Assembly (NCBI GenBank): GCA_036741235.1
Contig: DAINSQ010000124.1
Coordinates: 1-13,882 of the forward strand
Length of the DNA: 13,882 nucleotides
From: JABWBR01 sp036741235
GTDB lineage: Bacteria; Bacteroidota; Bacteroidia; Chitinophagales; Saprospiraceae
Direction of reading: 5' to 3'
Position 1 is the first letter of the stretch. Every line of letters starts with the position of its first letter. Position numbers and translations under genes: made by a program. The notes beneath the pieces are model-generated. The model was not told the DNA's origin. It saw nothing but the letters and a program-made list of their open reading frames with translations, and did not search any database. Shown piece by piece: positions 6,680 to 13,807 of the stretch.

Positions 6680-7251
6680 TAGCCCGTTTCCTGGCGGGTG
6701 AGCGCCAGCAGCATCACATCGACGAATTCGCCGGTAGGTTTCTTGCGTTCGAAACGCAGGTCGCCCTCCCGGCGAAATCCGCATTTTCGCACCAAACGCT
6801 GTGCGGGGTAATTGTCCATTGCTGTTTGAACGTATATTTTTTCCAGCAACAACTGCTGAAAACCAAACCGCAACAGGGCCGTCAGGCATTCGGTCATAAT
6901 CCCTTTGCGGTTGTAATCGCGGTGGATGAAGCAGGTTAACTCGGCTTTGGGCACCGACCAGTCGGGGTGTAGCAGGCCAAGCAGCCCGATTTGTTTGGCC
7001 GACTTGTTGTCCCACATCCCGAAAATAAAATGCCGGTGCAGCAGCCAGTCTGATAAACTACGGCGCACATAGGCCTCCGCCCTTTCTTTATCGCCTGCTT
7101 CTTCCAGCAGCGCTGCGAATTCGTCGCTCAAAACGGCGGAGTTGTCCTGTAAAAGTTCAAAAAAGCCGGCGCCGTCGCCTTCGCGGAAGCGCCTGATCAC
7201 CGTTCGGTTGGTCAATAACACCGTGTCGATATCAAACAAGTGCGGTTGCAT
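6676..7251 (-). CDS. GNAT-family N-acetyltransferase (RimJ/RimL-like)
   Basis: This 191-residue protein transfers an acetyl group from acetyl-CoA to an amine. The fold is evident from the opening LLTNRTVIRRFREGDGAGFF, typical of the RimJ/RimL group, which acts on protein N-termini. The acetyl-CoA loop is RDYNRKGIMTECL (111-123), matching R/QxxGxG/A with M in the last position, and the C-terminal motif NYPAQRLVRKCGFRREG (147-163) matches the usual NxxSxRLxEKxGFxxEG. The substrate is unknown; it could be a ribosomal protein, another protein or a small amine. The ATG at 7251 is preferred to a TTG at 7269. The last four bases overlap the convergent coiled-coil gene. The gene has its own candidate promoter at 7274-7307 and diverges from the cyclase gene. 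Confidence 0.88.
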   Translation of the reverse strand: MQPHLFDIDTVLLTNRTVIRRFREGDGAGFFELLQDNSAVLSDEFAALLEEAGDKERAEAYVRRSLSDWLLHRHFIFGMWDNKSAKQIGLLGLLHPDWSVPKAELTCFIHRDYNRKGIMTECLTALLRFGFQQLLLEKIYVQTAMDNYPAQRLVRKCGFRREGDLRFERKKPTGEFVDVMLLALTRQETGY

Positions 7252-7273
7252 ATAGCGGTTTTTCAACAAAGCT

Positions 7274-7307
7274 CAAAATTAGAATTTTAGATGGAATATT
7301 CGCCCAA
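7274..7307 (-). promoter_or_regulatory. Candidate promoter of the GNAT gene
   Basis: On the minus strand the -7 octamer TAATTTTG (7274-7281) fits TAnnTTTG exactly, with TTGG at 7304-7307 as a possible -33 element 22 bases upstream, slightly wider than usual. The -7 box ends 22 bases before the ATG. The box lies within a perfect inverted repeat, AAAATT-AG-AATTTT (7275-7288), that could also bind a regulator. Confidence 0.4.
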
Positions 7308-7333
7308 GTTGCGCGCCTTGGCCCCGCCCTTTA

Positions 7334-7363
7334 TTTGAAATTGTGAAGGAATTATCATCTTTG
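7334..7363 (+). promoter_or_regulatory. Candidate promoter of the cyclase gene
   Basis: TTTG at 7334-7337 is followed after 18 bases by CATCTTTG (7356-7363), one mismatch from TAnnTTTG. Spacing is close to the 19-21 bases usual in Bacteroidota. The ATG at 7401 lies 37 bases downstream. Confidence 0.35.
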
Positions 7364-7400
7364 CTAATCAAACTCCTCAAAACCCCTTTATTTTCACAAC

Positions 7401-8573
7401 ATGAAGAAGCTGTTTCCCAAGGGGCGGCTGGGTATTAAACTCAGGTTAGTGCTGTGGATTGCGGTAGTCTGGACCTTTATAGGGGTGCTCGACGCATTGA
7501 ATACGCATGCCCTGGCCACGAGTTTGTACATGCAGCCAACAACAGCTTACCGGTTTGAGCAATCGCTCTGGTTCAGCGCTATTTCAGCGTTTTTTGCCGG
7601 ATTGTTGTCGGGGTCTTTGCTCTTGTTTTTTCTGCGCGAGCGGGTGCGCAGCAAATCATTCGGCTTTGCTATTCTGGTCAACAGCCTGGTGCTTTCTACC
7701 CTCAATTTCGGCATTACTACCATATCCTACGATTTGATGTTGAGCCTGCGCTCCGGAATGGGGCCGCTGTCTCCCCCAATCCTGCAGGAGGCTTCGGCTT
7801 TGCTGCATAGTTCGATTTATTACAGAAGCCTGGCATTGTGGTCGTTGGTCGTTTTTTTGACCATCGTTTTTTTGCATGTCAATGATAAATACGGAACGGG
7901 GGTATTTTTCAAATTGCTGATGGGGCGTTATCACAAACCCAGGGAAGAGGAGCGCATTTTTATGTTTGTCGATATGAAATCGTCGACGCTGATAGCCGAA
8001 CGCCTTGGGCATGTGCGGTTTTTTAATTTGCTGAACGACTTTTTCAGGGACATCACCAACCCCATCAACGACGCCGGGGGGGAAATATACCAATATGTGG
8101 GCGATGAGGTCGTCATTTCCTGGACGATGGAGCGCGGACTGGCGCAAGCCAATTGTATTCGTTGCTATTACGGCATGCGCGAAAAGATACTCAAGCAATC
8201 ACAGCGCTACCGGGAAAAATACGGCTTGGTGCCCGAGTTTAAGGCGGGGTTGCACTGCGGGTTGGTAACCATTGGCGAAATCGGGGTCATCAAAAAAGAT
8301 ATCGTTTTTTCAGGCGATGTGCTTAATACCACTTCCAGGATCCAGGACGTATGCAATCGCTACGATGTCAGGATTTTATTGTCTAAATACCTGCTCGACA
8401 AACTCCACCTCCCGCCTCATACCATGCAGTTTATGCGGGTGGGCATAATAGAACTAAAGGGAAAACGCCAGAAGGTTGAGCTGTACACAGTAGAAGACAG
8501 CGATCAGCCCGTCAAGGAAGGCCGTATCTGGCCCCGGGTTGACGAAGAGGACTGGGTGCGCGACGATTATTAG
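7401..8573 (+). CDS. Membrane-bound class III adenylate/guanylate cyclase
   Basis: This 390-residue protein makes a cyclic nucleotide from ATP or GTP at the inner face of the cytoplasmic membrane. Four hydrophobic segments (about 13-32, 57-79, 87-108, 143-162) form the membrane part. The catalytic domain spans about 183-365. Metal-binding Asp residues are D191 in FVDMKSST and D235 in YVGDEVVISW; K281 in EFKAGLHCG sits at the base-recognition lysine, and N309 and R313 in SGDVLNTTSRIQ are the transition-state pair. The second base-recognition position, normally Asp, Thr or Ser three residues before the GD, appears to be valine (V302) in my alignment, so ATP versus GTP preference is not clear. 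Membrane segments plus a bare cyclase domain, with no HAMP or PAS, suggest signal sensing in the membrane. The stop overlaps the convergent gene by four bases. Confidence 0.92.
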   Translation: MKKLFPKGRLGIKLRLVLWIAVVWTFIGVLDALNTHALATSLYMQPTTAYRFEQSLWFSAISAFFAGLLSGSLLLFFLRERVRSKSFGFAILVNSLVLSTLNFGITTISYDLMLSLRSGMGPLSPPILQEASALLHSSIYYRSLALWSLVVFLTIVFLHVNDKYGTGVFFKLLMGRYHKPREEERIFMFVDMKSSTLIAERLGHVRFFNLLNDFFRDITNPINDAGGEIYQYVGDEVVISWTMERGLAQANCIRCYYGMREKILKQSQRYREKYGLVPEFKAGLHCGLVTIGEIGVIKKDIVFSGDVLNTTSRIQDVCNRYDVRILLSKYLLDKLHLPPHTMQFMRVGIIELKGKRQKVELYTVEDSDQPVKEGRIWPRVDEEDWVRDDY

Positions 8574-9532
8574 AAAGTGCTCAATCCCAGCTTTTTACGC
8601 AAGTCGACATCCTCAATGTTGTTTTTACTCCAGTAATCGGTGAGCATGCTGTGCGTACTGCGTGCAATGGTAGTTCTTACTTGCTTGTCGAATCCGGGAT
8701 GCGTATCCAGCCAGCCGGTTATGCGATAGGGTGGGGCGGCTTCATACACAATTTCCAGCGTACGGTTAAGGGAAGGATAGTGCAGGCGATAAACGCGCAA
8801 ATTGTCGCCTTTGAAATCCTTGCCGTTGTAATCTGCCGCCTCTGCGCTTGCCTTGAGCGGCTGGAAATCGATGTGCATCATCCTGACGTACCAGGCGCCG
8901 GGAAGGATGTCGATTTCGCCCAGCGGCATTTTGCCGGGGTTGATGCGGATGCGGGTATACAATTCGTCTTCGAGAATGATGGCGGGAACAGTGAAACGCT
9001 GATCAGCCTCGTCTTCGAAATAAGAGTGGGTGCTCGTTTCGTATTGCTCGTTTTTGAAATTAACCTGCATAAATGTTTGCCCGCACCATTCCTGAACGGT
9101 GTTGGTGAGTTTGAGGGTATGGGGGTAATCATTGCGCCCTGTCGGCGTAAACACCGACGACATCACGGAGTAGTCGTAAATGCCTGTGTCAAATTTGCGG
9201 ATAGCGTTGTTTTTTAGTACCAATACGCTATTGGGATTGGTATATTTTTCGTTTTTGACCTGCTTGTCGGTAAGAAAATCTTCCGTGACAAACACCATCA
9301 CGGCCTCGCCTTTGTGCAAACCCCGGTAGCGGTGTTGCCGCAGTTCGTAACGGGTTACTTCGGCTTTGCCCTGGTACCAATAGTTGCTCAATGCATCGAT
9401 AGGCAGCGTATCTTTAATCGGGGCGGCATTTTTTGCCCCTGTTGGAGCTTCTTCTACCCCGGGCACGCTCCAATGGCAAAATACCAGGGTGATTATTACG
9501 GCGCCGAGCGCAATGGCAATATTCTTTATCAT
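8570..9532 (-). CDS. Uncharacterised exported Bacteroidota protein (family often labelled 'septum formation inhibitor Maf')
   Basis: From the ATG at 9532 the protein has 320 residues; an upstream TTG at 9565 is less likely because the hydrophobic segment starts directly after this ATG. Residues 1-22 are a signal peptide or membrane anchor; C19 is present but lacks a good lipobox. The body contains YWYQGKAEVTRYELRQHRY (51-69), VMVFVTEDFL (78-87), QEWCGQTFMQ (147-156), THSYFEDEADQ (168-178) and YWSKN (300-304). From memory these are conserved in a Bacteroidota-only family of about 300 residues that databases sometimes name Maf. I see no Maf nucleotide-pyrophosphatase motifs, so that name should not be used for function. 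It is likely periplasmic. It sits downstream of the comEC operon, separated by a repeat element, and overlaps the cyclase stop. Confidence 0.75.
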   Translation of the reverse strand: MIKNIAIALGAVIITLVFCHWSVPGVEEAPTGAKNAAPIKDTLPIDALSNYWYQGKAEVTRYELRQHRYRGLHKGEAVMVFVTEDFLTDKQVKNEKYTNPNSVLVLKNNAIRKFDTGIYDYSVMSSVFTPTGRNDYPHTLKLTNTVQEWCGQTFMQVNFKNEQYETSTHSYFEDEADQRFTVPAIILEDELYTRIRINPGKMPLGEIDILPGAWYVRMMHIDFQPLKASAEAADYNGKDFKGDNLRVYRLHYPSLNRTLEIVYEAAPPYRITGWLDTHPGFDKQVRTTIARSTHSMLTDYWSKNNIEDVDLRKKLGLSTF

Positions 9533-9580
9533 GACGTTATTTGCAGATGTATTAATGAAATGCAAGAATAGTGGTTTTTG

Positions 9581-9705
9581 TTGTAGGTTGTAGGTTCTCT
9601 GTTGTAGGTTGTAGGTTTGTTTATAAGTTTAATAGTTTATAGGTTTATGAAGCAGACCTACAACCTACAACCTACAACTTACAACTTACAACTTACAACC
9701 TACAA
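9581..9705. repeat. Compound inverted-repeat element: TTGTAGG heptamers around an octamer core
   Basis: The left arm holds TTGTAGG twice (9581-9594), TTCTCTG (9595-9601), then TTGTAGG twice (9602-9615). The core 9616-9656 contains four octamers, GTTTATAA, GTTTAATA, GTTTATAG and GTTTATGA (9619-9650). The right arm is seven heptamers: CCTACAA three times, CTTACAA three times, CCTACAA once (9657-9705). The inner arms pair perfectly over 14 bases (9602-9615 with 9657-9670). The right arm touches the TAG of the helix-hairpin-helix gene. A near-identical left half recurs at 13808-13882. Confidence 0.92.
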
Positions 9706-10797
9706 CTAAATCCCCAGATACGGCTTGACTCGCTGGAGCGTAGCCGGCGACAGGGCGTGGAGGCGCTGTAAGTCGTCGGTATGCCGGAACGGGCCGTTTT
9801 GATTGCGGTAATTGACGATTGCTTTGGCTTCTCGTTTTGAGAGGTAGGGGTGCGCGCTAAGCGTGGTTTCGTCGGCGGTATTGATATTAATAGTGCGAAA
9901 AAGCGGCGACCAGTCGAGTTGGGGGCGAATAAATTGAAATACGCTATCGGGCAGGCCGTGGGTTTCCGCCACCTGATCGATATTGGCAAAGCCGCCAAGT
10001 TTATCGCGGAAGCCGGTAATTTTGCGGGCAAAGGCGGGGCCGATGCCGTCGAGCTCCTCCCATTCGGCTGCCGTTGCCCGGTTGACATCGATGCGAACCT
10101 GTTTTCGGGGCGTTTTATGCACAGTGCCGGAGCGAATATTCCGGGTAGCGGTGTCGGCTTTAGCAGGGATGTTTACCCAGGGCGCCAGTCTTTCGTATTG
10201 CGCGGCACTTAACCCGTATAATTTGCGGAGATCTTCCGCCTGTCGGAATTTACCGCCTTTGTTGCGGAAATTGACCCAGGTATGCGCCGTTTTAGCTGGT
10301 ACGCCCATATTCAATATTTCCTCATAGCTCACCGTATTAGGGTTAAACCGGGTGTAGTGCGGCTCGCGACGGGTTTGTTGTTGCCATGAATAGTTTTTGC
10401 CAGGAATACGTATGAAAGATGCCAATCGCTTGTAATCCCGGTCGGAAAGCGTGTAAATCCTGGCGAAATCGGCGGGTTTATTGAAGCGCCCTCCTTTTTG
10501 ACGATAACGCTCAATAGCGCTCGCCGTGCGTTTGTCGAGGCCCAGCAACAGGAAACTATCGACAGGCAGGGTATTGGGGTTAAAATAAAACGGTTCGGGC
10601 ATTGGCGCCGTTTCTACATCTGCAATTGTATCGGCAATGATTTGCTCGAAAGCGGAGAAATCCACTTCGGGCGCCGGCTTCCAAAAGCGGAATAACTTCG
10701 GGATCACGAGCAAAAGCAGGCAGAAAAATCCCAGCGCAACAACGCCGTTTCGCTCCGATTTGGTAAAGTACAGGTGCGTTTTCCATTGTTTTTTCAT
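9706..10797 (-). CDS. Membrane-anchored protein with four ComEA-like helix-hairpin-helix modules
   Basis: This 363-residue protein has a short cytoplasmic N-terminus, one membrane segment (about 18-37), then four repeats of a helix-hairpin-helix module at about 69-132, 148-211, 234-294 and 301-363. Each begins with a phrase like FNPNT or INTAD, continues through a GI/GL hairpin and a YR/FRxxxGGF turn, and ends with a second helical hairpin and a proline. Module 3 (ELDGIGPAFARKI) is the most canonical. Such modules bind the DNA backbone without sequence preference; in ComEA a single pair captures incoming DNA in the periplasm. The gene starts 11 bases after the comEC stop, on the same strand, so a role in receiving DNA for ComEC is a strong inference. 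Four modules is more than the one of classical ComEA. Its stop codon abuts a heptamer repeat element. Confidence 0.9.
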   Translation of the reverse strand: MKKQWKTHLYFTKSERNGVVALGFFCLLLLVIPKLFRFWKPAPEVDFSAFEQIIADTIADVETAPMPEPFYFNPNTLPVDSFLLLGLDKRTASAIERYRQKGGRFNKPADFARIYTLSDRDYKRLASFIRIPGKNYSWQQQTRREPHYTRFNPNTVSYEEILNMGVPAKTAHTWVNFRNKGGKFRQAEDLRKLYGLSAAQYERLAPWVNIPAKADTATRNIRSGTVHKTPRKQVRIDVNRATAAEWEELDGIGPAFARKITGFRDKLGGFANIDQVAETHGLPDSVFQFIRPQLDWSPLFRTININTADETTLSAHPYLSKREAKAIVNYRNQNGPFRHTDDLQRLHALSPATLQRVKPYLGI

Positions 10798-10808
10798 GGG
10801 TAGCGGGT

Positions 10809-12902
10809 TTAAAATTTACGAACAAAAGCGCCATTTTTTTTTACATCAAAAAAAGTAATACCGCTTTCTGTGCATTGTCGCGCCCAGTTGTCAATATTGC
10901 GATAGCTGTTAGAAGCATCGGCAATGATGCCTAGCTGTATGTCAAAATGCGCTTGCAGTTCCTTCACACTAACAGCCGGATTGCCGCTGAGCGCCAGTAG
11001 ATCAACTTGATGCAGCGTAGCGGGCAGGGGGTGTTGATATGAACTGTCAATAATCGCAACAGTGAGCTGGTGAAACTGGATGATCCGATTTTGATAGCGG
11101 AAGGAATGGGTATGTAAGGGGGGATAGCCTGGACTCAGCGCGTTGATTTCATTGATAAGGCGTTTGTTGCGGCATGGGCCGGCTGATCGCTTCAACAGGG
11201 TGTGGTCGGGGGGAAGGGTAGCATAGGAGTAAGCCCTTCTGCCGTCGTAACAGTCGATTAGCGTAGCATTGGGGACATGAAAGACGACGATCTCGCGTTG
11301 ATACAGCGCTTTCCAGTGCGTCAGGCCCCGGTCGGCTGCCGCTGCGAGCAGCGACAGTCCCATCCACAACAGCCAGCGCCCCTGCCCGCTCATCAAAGCA
11401 ATGGCCAGCATCAGCAAGGCGATGTATAGGGTTATAACGCCAAACTGGCTAATCCAGGCTTGGTCGGCAACGGCGCCCGGCATGTCGCTTATCGCAAAAA
11501 CAGCCTTGTTGACCATCCAGATGAAATAGTAAAACCCCTTGCCGATCACGGCTGCTATGGCCGCGACAGGGTGAAAAACAAGCAACACGCCGCCCCAGTA
11601 CAGTAATATTGTTGAAGCCGGCACTACCACCCATCCCGACAGCCAGAAATAAAAGGGGAACTGGTGGAAATAGTAAAGGCTGATGGGAAAGGTGGCGAGT
11701 TGCGCCGCCACCGATACGCAGGTCAGTCGCCACAAATAATCGACCCAACGCGGCGCCGCATACCAGCATTTGTAGAGCGGCTTGTCAAAAACCAAAATAC
11801 CGGCCACTGCCAGGTACGACAACTGGAAACCAGCGTCCATCAGCAGGTAGGGATTTGCGCAAAGCAACACAAAAGCGGAGGCGGCCAGGGTATTGAAAGG
11901 CGAGTGTTTGCGGTTGAACGACTGCCCGATGATGAGAAACGACACCATCGCGGCAGCGCGCAGCGCCGACGAAGAAGCGCCGGTAAAGACGGCGTAAGCC
12001 CATACCCCGGTTATCAGTATTATCGCTGCGGCGTATTTTCCCGGTTTCCCGAGTAGTCGGAGCGGGTACAACAGCCATGACATCGCCAGCCAGACGATAG
12101 CCACATGCATGCCTGAAACCGCCAGGGCGTGCATAGCGCCGGTACGGCTGTATGCTTGCGTTACTTCTTCGGTCATGGCGTCTTTTGCGCCCAGCAGGAG
12201 GGCGCAACCTACGGCCCACTCATCGTCGCCGGGCAGGTATTGCCGCAGTACAGCTACATAATGCGAGCGACATTGTTCGGCCCATTGCCACAGGTTTTTG
12301 CGCTGTACTTTGGCCGCTAACAGCCATTGGTCCGGTTGCAGGCTAGTCTGGTAATGGTAGTTGCGGTAATGCCAATAGCGGGAAAAGTCAAATACATCGG
12401 GATTAAGCGGAGGCTGAATACGCCGGATATTCGCGTTGCGAAAGATGATGGTATCGCCGGGTTCTACATTAGCAGCGCTATCGCGCAAGATCACGAGCAA
12501 TTGTCCTTCGCCGGGGACAAGCGCCGGGGCTGCGATGGCCCGCAGCCGGCATTGGAGCCGTTTGCCGGCTTTTTGCTCTTGAACGCTGTTGACAACGGCC
12601 ACCCCGTGATGCCTGCCGGTTAGATGCCGGCTAAAATGCAATGGCGCGTGTAGTTCATTGCGGCATACCGACAGGCCGTAGCCCAACAGGTAAAGCCAGC
12701 AAAACGCCGCCAGGCCGAAAACCCAGCGGTAGGCGTACGGCCATTTTTTTTGCGAAAGCATAACCAACAAGGGGAAAGAACACAGCACGGCATATAGCGC
12801 AACTTTGCCCCACTGGGGGTTATCGGCCCACAGCGCGGCAACAATTCCCGCTACAAGCGGGACCAACAGCCTTAGAAAGGGTACTTCTCGCTGCGTTTTC
12901 AT
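10809..12902 (-). CDS. comEC: ComEC/Rec2-family DNA uptake channel
   Basis: This 697-residue polytopic membrane protein of the ComEC/Rec2 family carries single-stranded DNA through the inner membrane during natural transformation. N-terminal membrane segments (about 10-75) precede a DUF4131-like soluble domain (about 90-200). The Competence core runs about 230-510, with the family signatures ALLLGAKDAM (234-243), HALAVSGMHVAIV (258-270), SSALRAAAM (311-319) and MDAGFQLSYLAVAGIL (355-370). The C-terminal region (about 530-697) sits where longer relatives have a metallo-beta-lactamase-like domain, but I find no HxHxDH metal motif, so that part looks inactive or diverged. The ATG at 12902 opens the frame. 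It is first in an operon with the helix-hairpin-helix gene and divergent from the Nudix-type regulator. Confidence 0.92.
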   Translation of the reverse strand: MKTQREVPFLRLLVPLVAGIVAALWADNPQWGKVALYAVLCSFPLLVMLSQKKWPYAYRWVFGLAAFCWLYLLGYGLSVCRNELHAPLHFSRHLTGRHHGVAVVNSVQEQKAGKRLQCRLRAIAAPALVPGEGQLLVILRDSAANVEPGDTIIFRNANIRRIQPPLNPDVFDFSRYWHYRNYHYQTSLQPDQWLLAAKVQRKNLWQWAEQCRSHYVAVLRQYLPGDDEWAVGCALLLGAKDAMTEEVTQAYSRTGAMHALAVSGMHVAIVWLAMSWLLYPLRLLGKPGKYAAAIILITGVWAYAVFTGASSSALRAAAMVSFLIIGQSFNRKHSPFNTLAASAFVLLCANPYLLMDAGFQLSYLAVAGILVFDKPLYKCWYAAPRWVDYLWRLTCVSVAAQLATFPISLYYFHQFPFYFWLSGWVVVPASTILLYWGGVLLVFHPVAAIAAVIGKGFYYFIWMVNKAVFAISDMPGAVADQAWISQFGVITLYIALLMLAIALMSGQGRWLLWMGLSLLAAAADRGLTHWKALYQREIVVFHVPNATLIDCYDGRRAYSYATLPPDHTLLKRSAGPCRNKRLINEINALSPGYPPLHTHSFRYQNRIIQFHQLTVAIIDSSYQHPLPATLHQVDLLALSGNPAVSVKELQAHFDIQLGIIADASNSYRNIDNWARQCTESGITFFDVKKNGAFVRKF

Positions 12903-12964
12903 CTGGAATGAAGGTTTGCGCCAAGTTACGTCTCCCGCAACCTGTCATTGTCGAAATGGGGCAT

Positions 12965-12991
12965 TTTTTTGATGAAAAATCGATCAAAAAA
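12965..12991. promoter_or_regulatory. Perfect 9-base inverted repeat between comEC and the Nudix-type regulator
   Basis: TTTTTTGAT (12965-12973) and ATCAAAAAA (12983-12991) are perfect complements with a nine-base spacer. It lies between two divergent genes, 63 bases upstream of comEC. It could be an operator, or partly a consequence of A/T runs. Confidence 0.4.
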
Positions 12992-12997
12992 GTCAGC

Positions 12998-13012
12998 GTG
13001 TAATTTTTACAC
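12998..13012. promoter_or_regulatory. Candidate operator GTGTAA-TTT-TTACAC upstream of the Nudix-type regulator
   Basis: This is a perfect 6-3-6 inverted repeat, the size of operators bound by dimeric winged-helix proteins. It lies 39 bases upstream of the first ATG of the regulator and also contains TAATTTTT, one mismatch from a -7 box, so binding there could block transcription. Autoregulation by the adjacent protein is an inference. Confidence 0.5.
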
Positions 13013-13051
13013 TAATTCAATCAATGGGAAACGGCATATTTAAGTAATTTT

Positions 13052-13801
13052 ATGCCCTTGATACGATCGCAAACAGGCATGACCTCATTCGACAATTTTT
13101 TTACATCGGCATTCACGGTAGATAACGTGATATTTGGCTTTGACGAAGGGGACCTCAAAGTATTGTTAATACAGCGAGGGGAAGACCCGTTTATGGGCCG
13201 GTGGGCATTGCCGGGGTATTTCGTTAATCCCCAGGAAGACCTGGAAAGTGCGGCTTATCGCGTGTTAAAGGAATTGACGGGATTGAGCAATGTATACCTG
13301 GAACAAGTCGGCTCATTTGGTAAAGTAGACCGCCACCCTTTTGGGCGGGTCATAACGGTCGCGTATTATTCGCTGATCAAAATTAACGATTACAAATTAC
13401 TGCCTGCCTCAATCGCCCAGAAGGCCAAGTGGCACGCCGTTGCCGATGTTAATAACCTCGAACTGGCATTCGACCACGACGAAATTCTGAAAGCTTGTTT
13501 TCAGCGACTCAAGCTGGTGGTTCGCACCCGGCCGGTGGGCTTCGAACTGTTGCCGCCTCAATTTACGCTAACGGAATTGCAGCACCTGTACGAAGCCATT
13601 TTGGAGACTGATCTCGACAAGCGAAATTTCAGGAAGAAAATTTTGTCGATGAACCTGCTCGTCGACCTCGGCCAAACACAGGCCGGCGTGGCTCACCGCC
13701 CAGCCCGGCTCTATCAATTTGACAAACAAAAATACCAGGAGTTCCTCTCCGACGGTTTTAGTTTTGAGGTTAAGGAAAGCAAGAAGAAGGGGGGGAGGTA
13801 G
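13052..13801 (+). CDS. NrtR-type regulator: degenerate Nudix domain plus winged helix
   Basis: This 249-residue transcription factor of the NrtR group has a Nudix-fold effector domain (about 20-155) and a C-terminal winged helix (about 165-235, with FTLTELQHLYEAILETDLDKRNFRKKIL). Relatives sense ADP-ribose, sugars or phosphorylated metabolites and repress NAD or sugar-use genes. Aligning the Nudix box GX5EX7REUXEEXGU puts Y at 56 for the glycine, E62, R70, V71 for the first metal Glu, E74 kept, L75 for the other Glu, then G77 and L78. Loss of two metal-binding Glu residues implies ligand sensing without hydrolysis. The ATG at 13052 is the longest start; Met10 (ATG at 13079) is equally plausible because the conserved fold begins there. 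A likely operator lies upstream. Its regulon cannot be told here; a heptamer element follows. Confidence 0.88.
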   Translation: MPLIRSQTGMTSFDNFFTSAFTVDNVIFGFDEGDLKVLLIQRGEDPFMGRWALPGYFVNPQEDLESAAYRVLKELTGLSNVYLEQVGSFGKVDRHPFGRVITVAYYSLIKINDYKLLPASIAQKAKWHAVADVNNLELAFDHDEILKACFQRLKLVVRTRPVGFELLPPQFTLTELQHLYEAILETDLDKRNFRKKILSMNLLVDLGQTQAGVAHRPARLYQFDKQKYQEFLSDGFSFEVKESKKKGGR

Positions 13802-13807
13802 TGTCGG

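Noticed and set aside
7275..7288. AAAATT-AG-AATTTT inverted repeat as a separate operator
   Set aside because: It is AT-only, short and coincides with the candidate -7 box, so chance symmetry is the simpler explanation.
9657..9705. Heptamer array read as a CRISPR or centromere-like array
   Set aside because: Units are seven bases with no spacers, and no partition or cas genes are present.
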